From NCBI RefSeq assembly GCF_000010725.1, contig NC_013855.1, positions 496,001 to 560,000 on the forward strand: 64,000 nt of DNA, given 5' to 3'. The notes under the pieces are model-generated. The model searched no databases and was not told where the DNA came from. It saw only the letters and a list, made by a program, of their open reading frames with translations. Of the stretch, positions 41,284 through 50,448 are shown piece by piece. This DNA comes from Azospirillum sp. B510 (GTDB lineage: Bacteria > Pseudomonadota > Alphaproteobacteria > Azospirillales > Azospirillaceae). The stretch's first letter is position 1; each line of letters opens with the position of its first letter. A program made the position numbers and the translations under genes.

Positions 41284-41901
41284 ATGGATATGAGCGGAAG
41301 CCAACGGATCGAGGCCAGCCGCGAGGCGGTGTGGGCGGCGCTGAACGATCCGGAGATCCTGCGCCAGTGCATCCCCGGCTGCGAGGAGGTGGTCCGGCAG
41401 TCCGACACCGAGATGACCGCCAAGGTCGTCGCCAAGGTCGGCCCGGTCAGCGCCAAATTCACCGGCAAGGTCACCTTGTCGGATCTCGACCCGCCCAATG
41501 GCTATACCATCTCCGGCGAGGGATCGGGCGGGGTGGCCGGCTTCGGCAAGGGTGGCGCCACCGTGTCGCTGTCCGACGATGGCGGTGCCACGGTGCTGAC
41601 CTACACCGCCAAGGCCCAGGTCGGCGGCAAGCTGGCGCAGATCGGTTCCCGGCTGGTCGACGCCACCGCCCGCAAGATGGCGGAGGATTTCTTCGCCCGC
41701 TTCACCCAGATCGTCGGCCCGGCTCCCGCCGAGGCGGCCGCTGCCGAGGAAGCCCCCGCCATCGTCGACCCCACCGCCGTGCCGGCCCGCCATCTCCAGG
41801 ACGGCCAAGGCAAAAGGGCCGGAAGTGGCAATTTCTACGTGCCGTGGGCGGCGCTACTCGTGGTTGTCGCTCTGCTCGCGTCGCTTGCCTTGACGAGTTA
41901 G
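41284..41901 (+). CDS. coxG: CoxG-like SRPBCC family protein with C-terminal membrane anchor
   Basis: A 205-residue protein with an N-terminal SRPBCC (START-like) domain covering about residues 1-140 (VWAALNDPEILRQCIPGC is the typical CoxG opening; later ISGEGSGGVAGFGKGGA). A linker and one membrane helix (ALLVVVALLASLALTS) lie at the extreme C-terminus. CoxG anchors carbon monoxide dehydrogenase-type molybdoenzymes to the membrane, or assists their assembly, in carboxidotrophs. No CoxMSL subunits are near, so its partner here is unknown. Confidence 0.85.
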   Translation: MDMSGSQRIEASREAVWAALNDPEILRQCIPGCEEVVRQSDTEMTAKVVAKVGPVSAKFTGKVTLSDLDPPNGYTISGEGSGGVAGFGKGGATVSLSDDGGATVLTYTAKAQVGGKLAQIGSRLVDATARKMAEDFFARFTQIVGPAPAEAAAAEEAPAIVDPTAVPARHLQDGQGKRAGSGNFYVPWAALLVVVALLASLALTS

Positions 41902-42030
41902 CGTGGCAAACTGTCCATTGGTCGTACGGCTGCATCAAGGGGGTTTGACACCCTTTCGGAATGTGTATGCTGCCGCGCGATTCCGGTCGGCGCCGTCGGC
42001 CGGTGGATCCATCGGAAGGGAAGCCGAAGA

Positions 42031-42411
42031 ATGAAGAAACTGTTGATGGGCGTTGCCGCCGTCGCCGCGGTCGTGACGGGTGCCGGTGCCGCTCAGGCGG
42101 CCGATGCCGCCGCCGGCAAGGAGGTCTTCAAGGTCTGCATGGCCTGCCACACCGCCGAGCAGGGCAAGAACAAGGTCGGCCCGTCGCTGTTCGGCATCGT
42201 CGGCCGTCCGGCCGCCTCGATCGAGGGCTTCAAATATTCCGCCCCGATGAAGGAGAAGGGGGCCAGCGGCCATGTCTGGACCGCCGAGAACCTGGACGCC
42301 TACATCAAGGCGCCGAAGGAAATCGTTCCCGGCGGCACCATGGCCTTCGCCGGCCTGAAGGACGACACCAAGCGCGCCGACCTGATCGCTTTCCTGGCCG
42401 AGCAGAAGTAA
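42031..42411 (+). CDS. Class I c-type cytochrome (c2-like), periplasmic
   Basis: A 126-residue periplasmic electron carrier. The signal peptide (hydrophobic residues 3-20, cleavage near AQA at 23) is followed by a haem attachment motif CMACH at 36-40. The axial Met lies in GTMAFAGL near the end, and the [10 protein letters not shown] loop is typical of cytochrome c2/c550. It has a gaagggaag site before the ATG. The gene is monocistronic, ending at the hairpin at 42457. It could carry electrons to a terminal oxidase, to peroxidases or to denitrification enzymes. Confidence 0.92.
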   Translation: MKKLLMGVAAVAAVVTGAGAAQAADAAAGKEVFKVCMACHTAEQGKNKVGPSLFGIVGRPAASIEGFKYSAPMKEKGASGHVWTAENLDAYIKAPKEIVPGGTMAFAGLKDDTKRADLIAFLAEQK

Positions 42412-42456
42412 GACCGCGATTCCCCGGTCCGGCGGCCGGGGAGGGACGGACGGCGA

Positions 42457-42493
42457 AAGGGGCCGGTGGTAAAGCCACCGGCCCCTTGCTTTT
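42457..42493. terminator. Rho-independent terminator between cytochrome c and pepN
   Basis: A 13-bp stem (aaggggccggtgg / ccaccggcccctt) with a five-base loop is followed by gctttt on the + strand. It separates the convergent cytochrome and pepN genes and probably acts on both. Confidence 0.85.
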
Positions 42494-42536
42494 GTGCATA
42501 GTTCTTTGGTTCCGAGGCGTCCTTTGGTTCCGAGTC

Positions 42537-45218
42537 TCAGCCGGCGGCGGCCAGGCTCTTGCTGGCCACCTCGTAGACGTCCGGCGACAGGCCCGGCGTG
42601 GCGACGATCCGTTGCAATTCGGCTTTCATCAGTCCCTGACGGGCCGCGTTATAGCGCCGCAGGCGGGAGAAGGGCCCCATCAGGCGGGCCGCAACCTGCG
42701 GATTCATCGGATCCAGGCGCAGAACCTGATCGGCGAGGAAGCGGTATCCGGCTCCACCGGCGTCATGGAAGCGGACCGGGTTGCCGTTGGCGAAGCCGCC
42801 GATCAGCGAATAGACCTTGTTCGGGTTCCGGATCTCGAAAGCCGGATGGCCGAGCAGGGCGGTGACGCGGGCCAGCGTGTCGGCGCGGGGTGACATCGCC
42901 TGCACGCCGAACCACTTGTCGACGACCAGCGCCTCGCCCTTCCAGCGCTCGTAGAAGTCGGCCAGCGCCGTTTCGCCGTCCGGCGACGCGCTGCTGGACA
43001 GGAACTGTAGGGCGGCGATCTCGTCGGTCATGCCTTGCGCGGTGCGGTACTGGGCCAGGCACAGCTCCAGCGCCTCGGCATCCTCCAGCGCCGTCAGATA
43101 GGCGAGGCACAGGTTCTTCAGCGCCCGCTTGCCGATGGCCGCCGCTTCGACGGAGAAGGGCTCCTGGCCGCCATTCCCGCCGCCATTGCGGCGGTAGAGG
43201 TCGAGGAAGCGCGCGCGCAGGCGCCCGGCCAGCGTCCGGCGCGCGAATTCCCGCGCCGCATGGATGGCGTCGGGATCGACCACCGCCATCTGGGTGCCGA
43301 GATAGGCCTCCGTCGGCAGTACCAGCGCCTGGGCGGCGAAGGCGGGATCGCGCTCCGCATCCTCCAGGATCCGGGCGAAGGCGTCGGCATAGCCGTCCGG
43401 CAGAACCAGATCGCGGCCGGACTGGCTGTCGGCGACGAGGCCGAGCAGGATGCGGGTCCCCAGAATTTGCCCGGCCTCCCATCGGTTGAAGGCGTCGCTG
43501 TCATGCGCCATCAGGAAGGTCAGGTCGGCGTCGGTCAGGTCGGTTTTCAGCCTGACCGGGGCGGAGAAGCCGCGCAGCAGCGACGGCACCGGCCGCGCCG
43601 GTATGTCGCCGAAGGTGAAGCTCTGGCTTTCGGCGGTGATGTGCAGGATGCGGCTGGTGCCCTCCGCCGTTTCCTCGCCCTCCAGGCGCAGCGGCAGGTC
43701 CCGCCCGTCGGGACCGAGCAGGCCGATCACCAGCGGGATATGCATCGGCTGCTTGACCGGCTGGCCCGGCGTCGGCGGCACCGTCTGCTTCACCGTCAGG
43801 GTGAAGGTCTTGGCCGCCGGGTCATGGCTGCCGGTGATGTCGAGCTCCGGCGTGCCGGCCTGCCGGTACCACAGCTGGAACTGGGTCAGATCGACGCCGC
43901 TGGCATCGGCCATGGCGGCGACGAAATCGTCGCAGGTCACCGCCTGTCCGTCATGGCGCTGGAAATAGAGGTCGATGCCCTTGCGGTAGTTTTCCGCCCC
44001 GAGCAGGGTATGGATCATGCGGATGACTTCCGCACCCTTGTTGTAGATGGTGGGGGTGTAGAAGTTGTTGATCTCGACATAGCTGTCCGGCCGCACCGGA
44101 TGGGCCATGGCGCCGGCATCCTCCTGGAACTGCACGGTGCGCAGCCCCTGGACGTCGCCGATCCGCTTCACCGCGCGGGAATGCATGTCGGCCGAGAATT
44201 CCTGGTCGCGGAAGACGGTCAGCCCTTCCTTCAGCGACAGCTGGAACCAGTCGCGGCAGGTGACGCGGTTGCCGGTCCAGTTGTGGAAATATTCATGGGC
44301 GACCACCGCCTCGATATTGAGGAAGTCGGTGTCGGTCGCCGTTTCCGGCTTCGCCAGGATGTATTTGGTGTTGAAGATGTTGAGCGACTTGTTTTCCATC
44401 GCCCCCATGTTGAAATCGCCGACCGCGACGATGTTGAAGATGTCGAGGTCATATTCCAGGCCATAGACCTCCTCGTCCCAGCGCATCGACTTGACCAGCG
44501 AGCGCATGGCGTGATCGATCTTGTCCTCGTTCCCCGGCTCCACATAGATGCGCAGCGTGACGTCGCGGCCCGAGGCGGTGCGGAAGCGGTCCTCGCCATG
44601 GACGAGGCTGCCGGCGACCAGCGCGAACAGATAGCAGGGCTTGGGGAAGGGGTCCTCCCAGCGCGCCCAATGGCGCCCGTTCTCCGAATCTCCGGGGAGA
44701 TCGCCGGACTCGGCAAGGTTGCCGTTGGACAGCAGCACCGGATAGCGCGCCTTGTCGGCGGTGATGGTGGTGCTGTAGCGCGCCATCACGTCCGGCCGGT
44801 CGATGAAATAGGTGATCTTGCGGAATCCCTCGGCTTCGCACTGGGTGCAGAAGTTTCCGGAGGATTTGTAGAGTCCCTCAAGCGCGGTGTTCTCCTGCGG
44901 CTTGATGCGGACGACGGTCTCCAGCTTGTAGCTTTCCGGCACCTCCGGCACGATCAGGTGATCGGGGGTGACGGTATAGTCGTCCGGTCCCAGAATCCGG
45001 CCGTCCAGCGCGACCGACACCAGATCCAGCCTCTGCCCGTCGAGCGACAGCGGCTCCGTCGCGGCATCGGGGCGGTCGGGATTGCGGCGAATGGCCAGCA
45101 CCGCGCGGACGATGGTGACATCCTCGCCCAGCTCGACGAACAGATCGACGGTGTCGATCAGATGCGCCGGCGGGCGATAGTCCTGAAGCCGGATGGCCTT
45201 GGGCGTGCCTTTGTCCAT
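42537..45218 (-). CDS. pepN: Aminopeptidase N (M1 family)
   Basis: This is a zinc metallopeptidase that removes N-terminal residues from peptides, with 893 residues. The gluzincin site HEYFHNW and the downstream Glu (about 18 residues later in LKEGLTVFRDQEF) bind zinc. The exopeptidase motif GAMEN precedes it. Length and domain order (beta-rich N-terminal saddle, catalytic domain, helical C-terminal domain) match the gammaproteobacterial PepN class. A caagg site precedes the ATG. It lies in its own transcription unit with a 13-bp repeat array in its leader. Confidence 0.96.
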   Translation of the reverse strand: MDKGTPKAIRLQDYRPPAHLIDTVDLFVELGEDVTIVRAVLAIRRNPDRPDAATEPLSLDGQRLDLVSVALDGRILGPDDYTVTPDHLIVPEVPESYKLETVVRIKPQENTALEGLYKSSGNFCTQCEAEGFRKITYFIDRPDVMARYSTTITADKARYPVLLSNGNLAESGDLPGDSENGRHWARWEDPFPKPCYLFALVAGSLVHGEDRFRTASGRDVTLRIYVEPGNEDKIDHAMRSLVKSMRWDEEVYGLEYDLDIFNIVAVGDFNMGAMENKSLNIFNTKYILAKPETATDTDFLNIEAVVAHEYFHNWTGNRVTCRDWFQLSLKEGLTVFRDQEFSADMHSRAVKRIGDVQGLRTVQFQEDAGAMAHPVRPDSYVEINNFYTPTIYNKGAEVIRMIHTLLGAENYRKGIDLYFQRHDGQAVTCDDFVAAMADASGVDLTQFQLWYRQAGTPELDITGSHDPAAKTFTLTVKQTVPPTPGQPVKQPMHIPLVIGLLGPDGRDLPLRLEGEETAEGTSRILHITAESQSFTFGDIPARPVPSLLRGFSAPVRLKTDLTDADLTFLMAHDSDAFNRWEAGQILGTRILLGLVADSQSGRDLVLPDGYADAFARILEDAERDPAFAAQALVLPTEAYLGTQMAVVDPDAIHAAREFARRTLAGRLRARFLDLYRRNGGGNGGQEPFSVEAAAIGKRALKNLCLAYLTALEDAEALELCLAQYRTAQGMTDEIAALQFLSSSASPDGETALADFYERWKGEALVVDKWFGVQAMSPRADTLARVTALLGHPAFEIRNPNKVYSLIGGFANGNPVRFHDAGGAGYRFLADQVLRLDPMNPQVAARLMGPFSRLRRYNAARQGLMKAELQRIVATPGLSPDVYEVASKSLAAAG

Positions 45219-45229
45219 GTGCCTTGTCT

Positions 45230-45294
45230 CTGGTTTGGGTCTCTGGTTTGGATCGCTGGTTTGGATCGCTGGTTTGGGGCTCTGGTCCGGGTCT
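45230..45294. repeat. 13-bp tandem array in the pepN leader
   Basis: Five contiguous 13-base units of the form ctggtttggatcg (units begin at 45230, 45243, 45256, 45269 and 45282, the last two diverging). It lies 11 bases upstream of the pepN start on the minus strand. The regular spacing indicates slippage expansion and could vary between strains. Confidence 0.85.
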
Positions 45295-45485
45295 GTCTAG
45301 CGGATCAAGCCGGTCGGGACAGGTCCGAGGGACAAGGACTGTAGCAAGGCGGCGGCGGGCTGTCTTCCGTGGGAAGCGGATGGGCCGCCGGATCGCTCCC
45401 GCAACCGGTGCGGAGGGGCAAGGCACGCCGCCATTCCGGCACGTGTTTGGTCATGCCAGGGCTTTCGGTGGTAAGCCGCTGGTGG

Positions 45486-45962
45486 TCAGGCCTTCAGCGA
45501 CAGGCCGTCGGGCTTGCCCTGATAGCTCTGCATCGCCTTCAACGCGGTCGACAGCCGCTTGTACAGATCGGCATTGCCGAGCTTCCGCGCCCAGTCCATG
45601 CCGTCCTCCGTTCTTTTCATGAAATCAACCTGCGTCTTGTCGTCGATGGTCAGCTCGTCGCTGCCGGCGATGTTGCTGACGCTCATGCTGACATAGGCCG
45701 TGCTTTCGTCGAACGACATCTCGCCGCTGCGGATCTTGGCGTTCATCCAGTCGAACAGGCCCTTGTGCGTCATATGGGTGAAATCGGGCTTGCTCGCGGC
45801 GGCCTCCGCGCGCTGGTCAGATTTCCTGCTGGTGGTGGCCATGGTGTCGGCGAAGGAGGAGGGAACACCCTGGTCGGTTTGCGGGCCGGTTCGCCCGGCC
45901 ATTTGCCGGTTGTATGCCGGAGCCGTGATGCCGGTGTAGGCCCCCACGCTGGACATGCTCAT
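45486..45962 (-). CDS. Hypothetical conserved-type protein
   Basis: A 158-residue hydrophilic protein with a gggag site before the ATG. Residues 1-45 are polar and possibly disordered. From residue 60 on there is a helix-rich segment: DFTHMTHKGLFDWMNAKIRSG, then GEMSFDESTAYVSMSVSNI and a C-terminal helix. The DFTxMT...WMNxKIxSGEMS...D pattern is shared with uncharacterised alphaproteobacterial proteins of similar length that I remember. No enzyme motif or secretion signal is seen. Its neighbours do not explain its function. Confidence 0.65.
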   Translation of the reverse strand: MSMSSVGAYTGITAPAYNRQMAGRTGPQTDQGVPSSFADTMATTSRKSDQRAEAAASKPDFTHMTHKGLFDWMNAKIRSGEMSFDESTAYVSMSVSNIAGSDELTIDDKTQVDFMKRTEDGMDWARKLGNADLYKRLSTALKAMQSYQGKPDGLSLKA

Positions 45963-46107
45963 TTGCTGCTCCCGTGCCTCTCATCTCCGCAGTTTTCAAG
46001 CAATGAGTGTGCCAATCTTCAGTTGTGGATCTTCCTCGATGAATTTCGGGGGATTCGCCGCCAAGGCGGGGGAGGCCCATGGGCTACTGGAGAGGGTGGG
46101 CCGGGAA

Positions 46108-46133
46108 TTTATTGCCGCCTATCGGCAATTTTA
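46108..46133. terminator. Hairpin downstream of the LysR gene
   Basis: attgccg and cggcaat flank cctat with A/T-rich flanks (tttatt before, tttta after). It lies 28 bases beyond the LysR stop on the minus strand and is the only plausible stop signal for that transcript. The stem is short. Confidence 0.5.
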
Positions 46134-46156
46134 TACCGACCTCATGGGAAGAAATG

Positions 46157-47077
46157 TCAGCGGTCCGGCCTGTTTCGAAACGACCTCTGCAAATGGGCCA
46201 GAAAAGCCCGGACAGCGGGATTGGCGCGACGGCTTTCCGGCCATACCGCGGTGATGGTGTGGCGCTCTACGGCATAGTCGGACAGAACCGGCACCAGCTC
46301 GCCCCGGGCGATGTGGGGTGCCGCGATGAAGTCGGCGCCGATGCCGATACCGCCGCCGGCGATCAGAATCGCGATCAGCGCTTCGCTCGCATCCACGATG
46401 ATGCCGGGCGGCGGCAGGAGCTCGATTTCGCGATTGCCGAGATTGAAAGGCCAGCGGAAAGGCAGGCCGCTGCTTTGAAAGCGGAGACTTATGGTTTCGT
46501 GCCGCGCCAGATCGTCCGGATGGGCGGGTGTCCCGCGTGCCGCCAGATAGGCCGGCGAGGCGAAGCAGCAGAGCCGATGAGGCGCGAGCCGGCAGGATAA
46601 TAGCCGGGAGTCCGCGAGCTCGCCGATCCGCACCGCGATGTCGATTCCGGCCTCGACGATATCGACGAACTGGTCGTTCAGGCGCAGGTCGATGGTGACC
46701 CTCGGGTAAATCCGCCGAAATTCCGGAAGTGCCGGCGCGATCATGTGGATGCCGATCGGCAGGGACGCGGCGACCCGCAGGGGGCCCGACGGTTCCGAGC
46801 TTGCGGCCTTCGCCACCTGTTCGATCTCATCGGCTTCGCGCAGCAGCCGAAGCGCGCGCTCGTACAGCTCGCGCCCCTCCGGCGTCAGCGTCAGCGACCG
46901 CGTGGTGCGGGAGATCAGCGACAGGCCGAGGGTCTGCTCCAGCCGCTGGATGCTCTTGCTGACCGCCGAGGGAGAGACCGACAAGGAGCGGGCGGCCGCG
47001 GTGAAGCTGCCCAGCGACCCGACGCGGGCGAAGGCGATCAGGCCGGTCAGCCGTTCGAGAGTCACTTGTTCCTTCAT
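46157..47077 (-). CDS. LysR-family transcriptional regulator
   Basis: A 306-residue regulator. The N-terminal winged helix-turn-helix ([34 protein letters not shown]) is typical. The C-terminal ligand-binding domain begins near residue 90 ([15 protein letters not shown]) and ends with HLQRSF. The start ATG ([10 protein letters not shown]) is preferred over the upstream one in the divergent spacer. It is divergent from the quinone oxidoreductase gene with 92 bases between starts and probably controls it and itself, as is common for this family. Confidence 0.93.
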   Translation of the reverse strand: MKEQVTLERLTGLIAFARVGSLGSFTAAARSLSVSPSAVSKSIQRLEQTLGLSLISRTTRSLTLTPEGRELYERALRLLREADEIEQVAKAASSEPSGPLRVAASLPIGIHMIAPALPEFRRIYPRVTIDLRLNDQFVDIVEAGIDIAVRIGELADSRLLSCRLAPHRLCCFASPAYLAARGTPAHPDDLARHETISLRFQSSGLPFRWPFNLGNREIELLPPPGIIVDASEALIAILIAGGGIGIGADFIAAPHIARGELVPVLSDYAVERHTITAVWPESRRANPAVRAFLAHLQRSFRNRPDR

Positions 47078-47169
47078 GGAACTACTAAAACGAAAATGAC
47101 CGCGATTATCAACCAAAGTACGGTGGGTTAGCTTTCCTGTCGGTGTTGAACGCCAGGAGGAAAGAGATC
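47078..47169. promoter_or_regulatory. Divergent LysR/oxidoreductase promoter region
   Basis: A 92-base spacer, A/T-rich for this genome, between two divergent starts. A partly symmetric acc-N7-ggt (accaaagtacggt) element lies at about 47112-47124 and is compatible with a LysR-type binding half-site pair. It should hold both promoters. Confidence 0.55.
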
Positions 47170-48189
47170 ATGAGCGAGACGATGATGAAGGCGGTCCGGC
47201 TGCATGCCTTCGGTGGCCCGGAGGTGCTGCGGTATGAGGATGCGCCGCGCCCCGGTCCGGCACCGGGCGAGGTTCTGGTCCGTGTCCGGGCGATCGGCCT
47301 CAATCCCCCGGATTGGTATCTCCGGGACGGCTACCGGTCGCTTCCTCCGGAGTGGCGGCCGCATCCCAGTTTTCCGCTCATCCTGGGATCGGACATATCC
47401 GGCACCGTCGAGGCGGTCGCCGCCGGGGTGGAGGAGGGCGGCGTCGGCGACGAGGTCTATGCGCTGGTGCGCTTTCCCCAGGACGTCATGGAGGGCGGCA
47501 AGGCCTATGCCGAATATGTCAGCGTTCCGGCATCGCAACTGGCGCGGAAGCCGGCCGGCATCGACCATCTCCACGCGGCCGGCGCACCGATGTCGCTGCT
47601 CACCGCCTGGCAGTTCCTGATCGAGCTGGGCCATGACGAGCCGAACCCTTTCCAGTCTTACCGGCATGAACCGGTGCCGCTCCACGGGAAAACGGTTCTC
47701 GTCAACGGCGCCGGCGGGGGTGTGGGCCATCTGGCCGTGCAGCTTGCGAAATGGCGGGGCGCCAGCGTCATCGCGGTGGCATCGGGCAAGCATGAGGAAC
47801 TGCTGCGTGAACTCGGCGCCGATCGGTTCATCGACCACACCAAAACCGCCGCGCATGAGGTTGCGCATGATGTGGATCTTGTCCTCGATGCCGTCGGCGG
47901 TGCCGCCAGTGCCCGCTTCCTCCGCACGCTGAAGCGGGGCGGCGCCTTGTTCCCGGTCTATCCGCTGGGCTTTGGCGGGCGTGAGGAGGCCGAAAGGCTG
48001 GGGATCACGGTCTCGACGACGCAGGTGCGATCGAGCGGCGCGCAACTGGCGCAAGCGGCCAGTCTGCTCGATGACGGCACCATCCGCGTCGTCCTGGACA
48101 GCGTGTTCCCGCTCGCCGACGCGTCCGCCGCCCATGAGCGCGCCGCCCGTGGCGGCATCCAGGGCAAGATCGTGCTGACGGTAGAATAG
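47170..48189 (+). CDS. NADP-dependent quinone oxidoreductase (zinc-free MDR family)
   Basis: A 339-residue enzyme of the medium-chain dehydrogenase/reductase superfamily (QOR/YhdH-like) with an aggaaagag site before the ATG. It has the N-terminal GroES-like part (ILGSDISGTVEAV) and a nucleotide-binding Rossmann motif GAGGGVGHLAVQLAKWRGA at about residue 180. The zinc-ligand cysteines of alcohol dehydrogenases are absent. It probably reduces quinones or enones using NAD(P)H. It is divergent from, and likely regulated by, the LysR gene. Confidence 0.9.
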   Translation: MSETMMKAVRLHAFGGPEVLRYEDAPRPGPAPGEVLVRVRAIGLNPPDWYLRDGYRSLPPEWRPHPSFPLILGSDISGTVEAVAAGVEEGGVGDEVYALVRFPQDVMEGGKAYAEYVSVPASQLARKPAGIDHLHAAGAPMSLLTAWQFLIELGHDEPNPFQSYRHEPVPLHGKTVLVNGAGGGVGHLAVQLAKWRGASVIAVASGKHEELLRELGADRFIDHTKTAAHEVAHDVDLVLDAVGGAASARFLRTLKRGGALFPVYPLGFGGREEAERLGITVSTTQVRSSGAQLAQAASLLDDGTIRVVLDSVFPLADASAAHERAARGGIQGKIVLTVE

Positions 48190-48234
48190 GGTGGCGGTCA
48201 GCAGACTCGGCGAAAGCGGCTGATTTGGCTGAGC

Positions 48235-48324
48235 TGGCGGATGGGGTGGGATTCGAACCCACGGTAGGCTCGCACCTACGGCGGTTTTCAAGACCGCTGC
48301 CTTAAACCACTCGGCCACCCATCC
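48235..48324 (-). tRNA. tRNA-Ser(UGA)
   Basis: A 90-base class II tRNA on the minus strand. The acceptor stem ggatggg starts at 48324 and pairs near 48239-48245. The D-arm gccgagtggtttaaggc, an anticodon loop cttgaaa (anticodon TGA), a long variable arm (about 18 bases, as in Ser/Leu tRNAs) and a T-arm with gttcgaatccc are visible. The CCA end is encoded (48235-48237). No integrase lies beside it. Confidence 0.97.
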
Positions 48325-48395
48325 CTTGGCCCACGGGAGTAGCGAATGCGTCGCGGTGGGTCAAGTGTCGCGCGCAAGCTTCCGCGATTTGCCCC

Positions 48396-48974
48396 TCAGT
48401 TCCGGATCGGTCGGCCCAGCGTGCGCAGGCGGCGCTTGGGCTTCGGCAGGTCGGGGCTGTCGGAGAAATCGGGCAGGCTGGGGGCGCGGGCGATGATCTT
48501 GCGGATCAGGTCGGCGGTCGCGTCCAGATCCTCCAGGACCTCCGGCGATACACGGTCGGCATAGCGGGACCGCAGCAGGCGGGCGCGGGTCTGGTCGATG
48601 CTGCGCAGTTCCGGCTCGAACAGCTCGCGGGCCCCCATCGGCAGAACCTGATCGTCACGCATGCCGGAGAAATAATTGCGCATCGCCCGCACCATCATGC
48701 GGGTCAGCAGCAGGTCCATCCGTTCGAATTCGGCACGCAGATCACTCAGGCGCGCTTCGTCGACGCCCTGAAGGCGCTCCTCGGTCAAGGCGAACAGGGC
48801 GCGGATCTCCTCCACCTTGCGGCGGAAATCGAGGAAGGAGGCGAAACGGTCATTGTCCATGTCGCGCTGGGCGCGGTCGGCCAGACGCGACGCCTCGGTC
48901 GCCTGACGCTCCAAAGCCGCCAGCAGACCCTTGACCTCGTCCCGGCTGTTCTGTCGCCCCCACGCCATCGCCAC
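48396..48974 (-). CDS. Hypothetical coiled-coil-type protein
   Basis: A cytoplasmic protein of 192 residues (GTG start with an aggaag site seven bases upstream; the nearby ATG at 48968 is an alternative). It has no signal peptide. Most of the sequence is helix-prone and charged (DEVKGLLAALERQATEASRL, FASFLDFRRKVEEIRALF, LSDLRAEFERMDLLLTRM), like a coiled coil. The C-terminal 40 residues are basic and Pro-rich. The family is unknown. It is transcribed away from tRNA-Ser and separated from xthA by about 140 bases. Confidence 0.7.
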   Translation of the reverse strand: MAMAWGRQNSRDEVKGLLAALERQATEASRLADRAQRDMDNDRFASFLDFRRKVEEIRALFALTEERLQGVDEARLSDLRAEFERMDLLLTRMMVRAMRNYFSGMRDDQVLPMGARELFEPELRSIDQTRARLLRSRYADRVSPEVLEDLDATADLIRKIIARAPSLPDFSDSPDLPKPKRRLRTLGRPIRN

Positions 48975-49114
48975 GCGCCGCTTCCTGTTGACCACGATCG
49001 ACCGGGGCGGCCCGGTTGTCGGCCGGGCCTGTCGGTCGGGCATCCTAAAAGCGAAACTTTTAACAAAATGCTTTTATCACGGCCTTTCCACGAGGCCGGT
49101 GCCGTGGCGAACGG

Positions 49115-49888
49115 TCAGGCCTCGCGCAGGTCCAGCACCACCGGCGTGTGGTCGGACGCCTTTTCCAATCCGCGCGGGCCGCGGTCGATGCGGCAGCCGG
49201 CCAGACGGTCGGCGGCCTGGGGTGAAAGCAGGAAATGGTCGATCCGCAGGCCGTTGTCGCGCGGCCAGCAGCCCGCCTGATAATCCCAGAAGGTGTAGGC
49301 GCGGTCGTCGTCATGCAACGCGCGGTACGCCTCGGTCAGCCCGAGATTCAACAGGGCGCGGAACTTCGCTCGCGATTCCGGCTGGAACAGCGCGTCGCCG
49401 GCGAAGGCCTGCGGCGAGAAGACGTCGCGCGCCTCGGGGATGATGTTGTAGTCGCCGCCCAGCACCACCGGGATCTCCCGGGCCAGCAGGCCGCGGGCAT
49501 GGTCGTAGAGCCGGTCCATCCAGCGCAGCTTGTAGGCGAACTTCTCGCCCGGCACCGGGTTGCCGTTGGGCAGATAGAGCGAGGCGATGCGCACGCCCGC
49601 AACGGTGGCCTCGACATAGCGGGCCTGTTCGTCCTCCGGCTCTCCCGGCAGGCGGGTCAGCACATCCTCCGCCGGGGTCTTCGACAGCAAGGCCACGCCG
49701 TTGTAGGCCTTCTGCCCGACGGCGTTCACGTGATAGCCGAGCTCCTCGAAGGCCGCGCGCGGGAAGGCGGCGGTCTCGCATTTGATTTCCTGGAAGAGCG
49801 CGACGTCCGGGGACACCGCGCGCAGCCAGTCGGTGATCAGCGGAAGGCGGGCCTTCGCCGAGTTGACGTTCCAGGTGGCGATCTTCAC
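49115..49888 (-). CDS. xthA: Exodeoxyribonuclease III
   Basis: A 257-residue DNA repair enzyme with AP endonuclease and 3'-phosphatase activity. Motifs of the EEP superfamily are the N-terminal IATWNVNS, FQEIKCE (metal-binding Glu), YLPNGNPV, GGDYNIIP (Asp/Asn pair), RIDHFL and SDHTPVV with the catalytic His. This is the full length of the XthA family. A second base-excision partner is not seen nearby. It lies upstream of, and in the same direction as, the hypothetical coiled-coil gene. Confidence 0.95.
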   Translation of the reverse strand: MKIATWNVNSAKARLPLITDWLRAVSPDVALFQEIKCETAAFPRAAFEELGYHVNAVGQKAYNGVALLSKTPAEDVLTRLPGEPEDEQARYVEATVAGVRIASLYLPNGNPVPGEKFAYKLRWMDRLYDHARGLLAREIPVVLGGDYNIIPEARDVFSPQAFAGDALFQPESRAKFRALLNLGLTEAYRALHDDDRAYTFWDYQAGCWPRDNGLRIDHFLLSPQAADRLAGCRIDRGPRGLEKASDHTPVVLDLREA

Positions 49889-49923
49889 GAAACTGGCCTG
49901 CCTTCTCTTCTTGGTCTATCGCG

Positions 49924-50280
49924 TCAGACGGCGAAGGAGTTGCCGCAGCCGCAGGACGCGGTCGCGTTCGGATTCTTGATCTGGAAGGCAGCGCCCATCA
50001 GATCCTCGACATAATCCAGCGTCGCCCCGGCCAGCAGGTCGAGCGAGGCGTCGTCGGTGACGACCCTGGTGCCGTCCTTCTCGAAGACATGATCCTCGCC
50101 GGTCGCCGTCTCGTCGAAGCTGAAGCCGTACTGGAAGCCGGAGCAGCCGCCGCCGGACACGGTCAGGCGCAGCATCAGCTTGGGATTGCCCTCCTGTTCG
50201 ATCAGGAAGGCGACGCGCTTGGCGGCGCTCTCGCTGACGGCGAGGATGCGGGCTTCGGTGGGCAGAGCGGTGTCGGGCAT
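49924..50280 (-). CDS. erpA: Iron-sulfur cluster insertion protein ErpA-like (A-type carrier)
   Basis: A 118-residue A-type Fe-S carrier. The three conserved cysteines are Cys46 in GGGCSGFQYGF and Cys110/Cys112 in CGCGNSFAV. The sequence between is typical of ErpA/IscA. It passes clusters to apoproteins such as those of the respiratory chain. A start at 50280 (MPDTALPTEARIL) is chosen; the frame stays open far upstream through dgt, but only as an antisense shadow. It is divergent from dgt. Confidence 0.92.
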   Translation of the reverse strand: MPDTALPTEARILAVSESAAKRVAFLIEQEGNPKLMLRLTVSGGGCSGFQYGFSFDETATGEDHVFEKDGTRVVTDDASLDLLAGATLDYVEDLMGAAFQIKNPNATASCGCGNSFAV

Positions 50281-50448
50281 GGGGTGGCCCCTCTGGTGCG
50301 ATGCGGGAGTTGCGACAAATGTAGGGGGGATCGACGCCGCCGTCAAAGTGTGGGCACCGTTGCGCAACGGGCACGCCCGCTGACGGAGCCCCGGCATGCC
50401 ACGCCTTCGCCGTTGCGCCCGCCATTCCCCGCCGGTAGTGTCCGCCCC

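Noticed and set aside
42503..42536. Direct repeat of ctttggttccgag
   Set aside because: Two short copies just past the pepN stop with no associated structure; too little to interpret.
48235..48324. tRNA-Ser as an integration site of a mobile element
   Set aside because: No integrase, direct repeat of the tRNA 3' end or change in composition was seen on either side.
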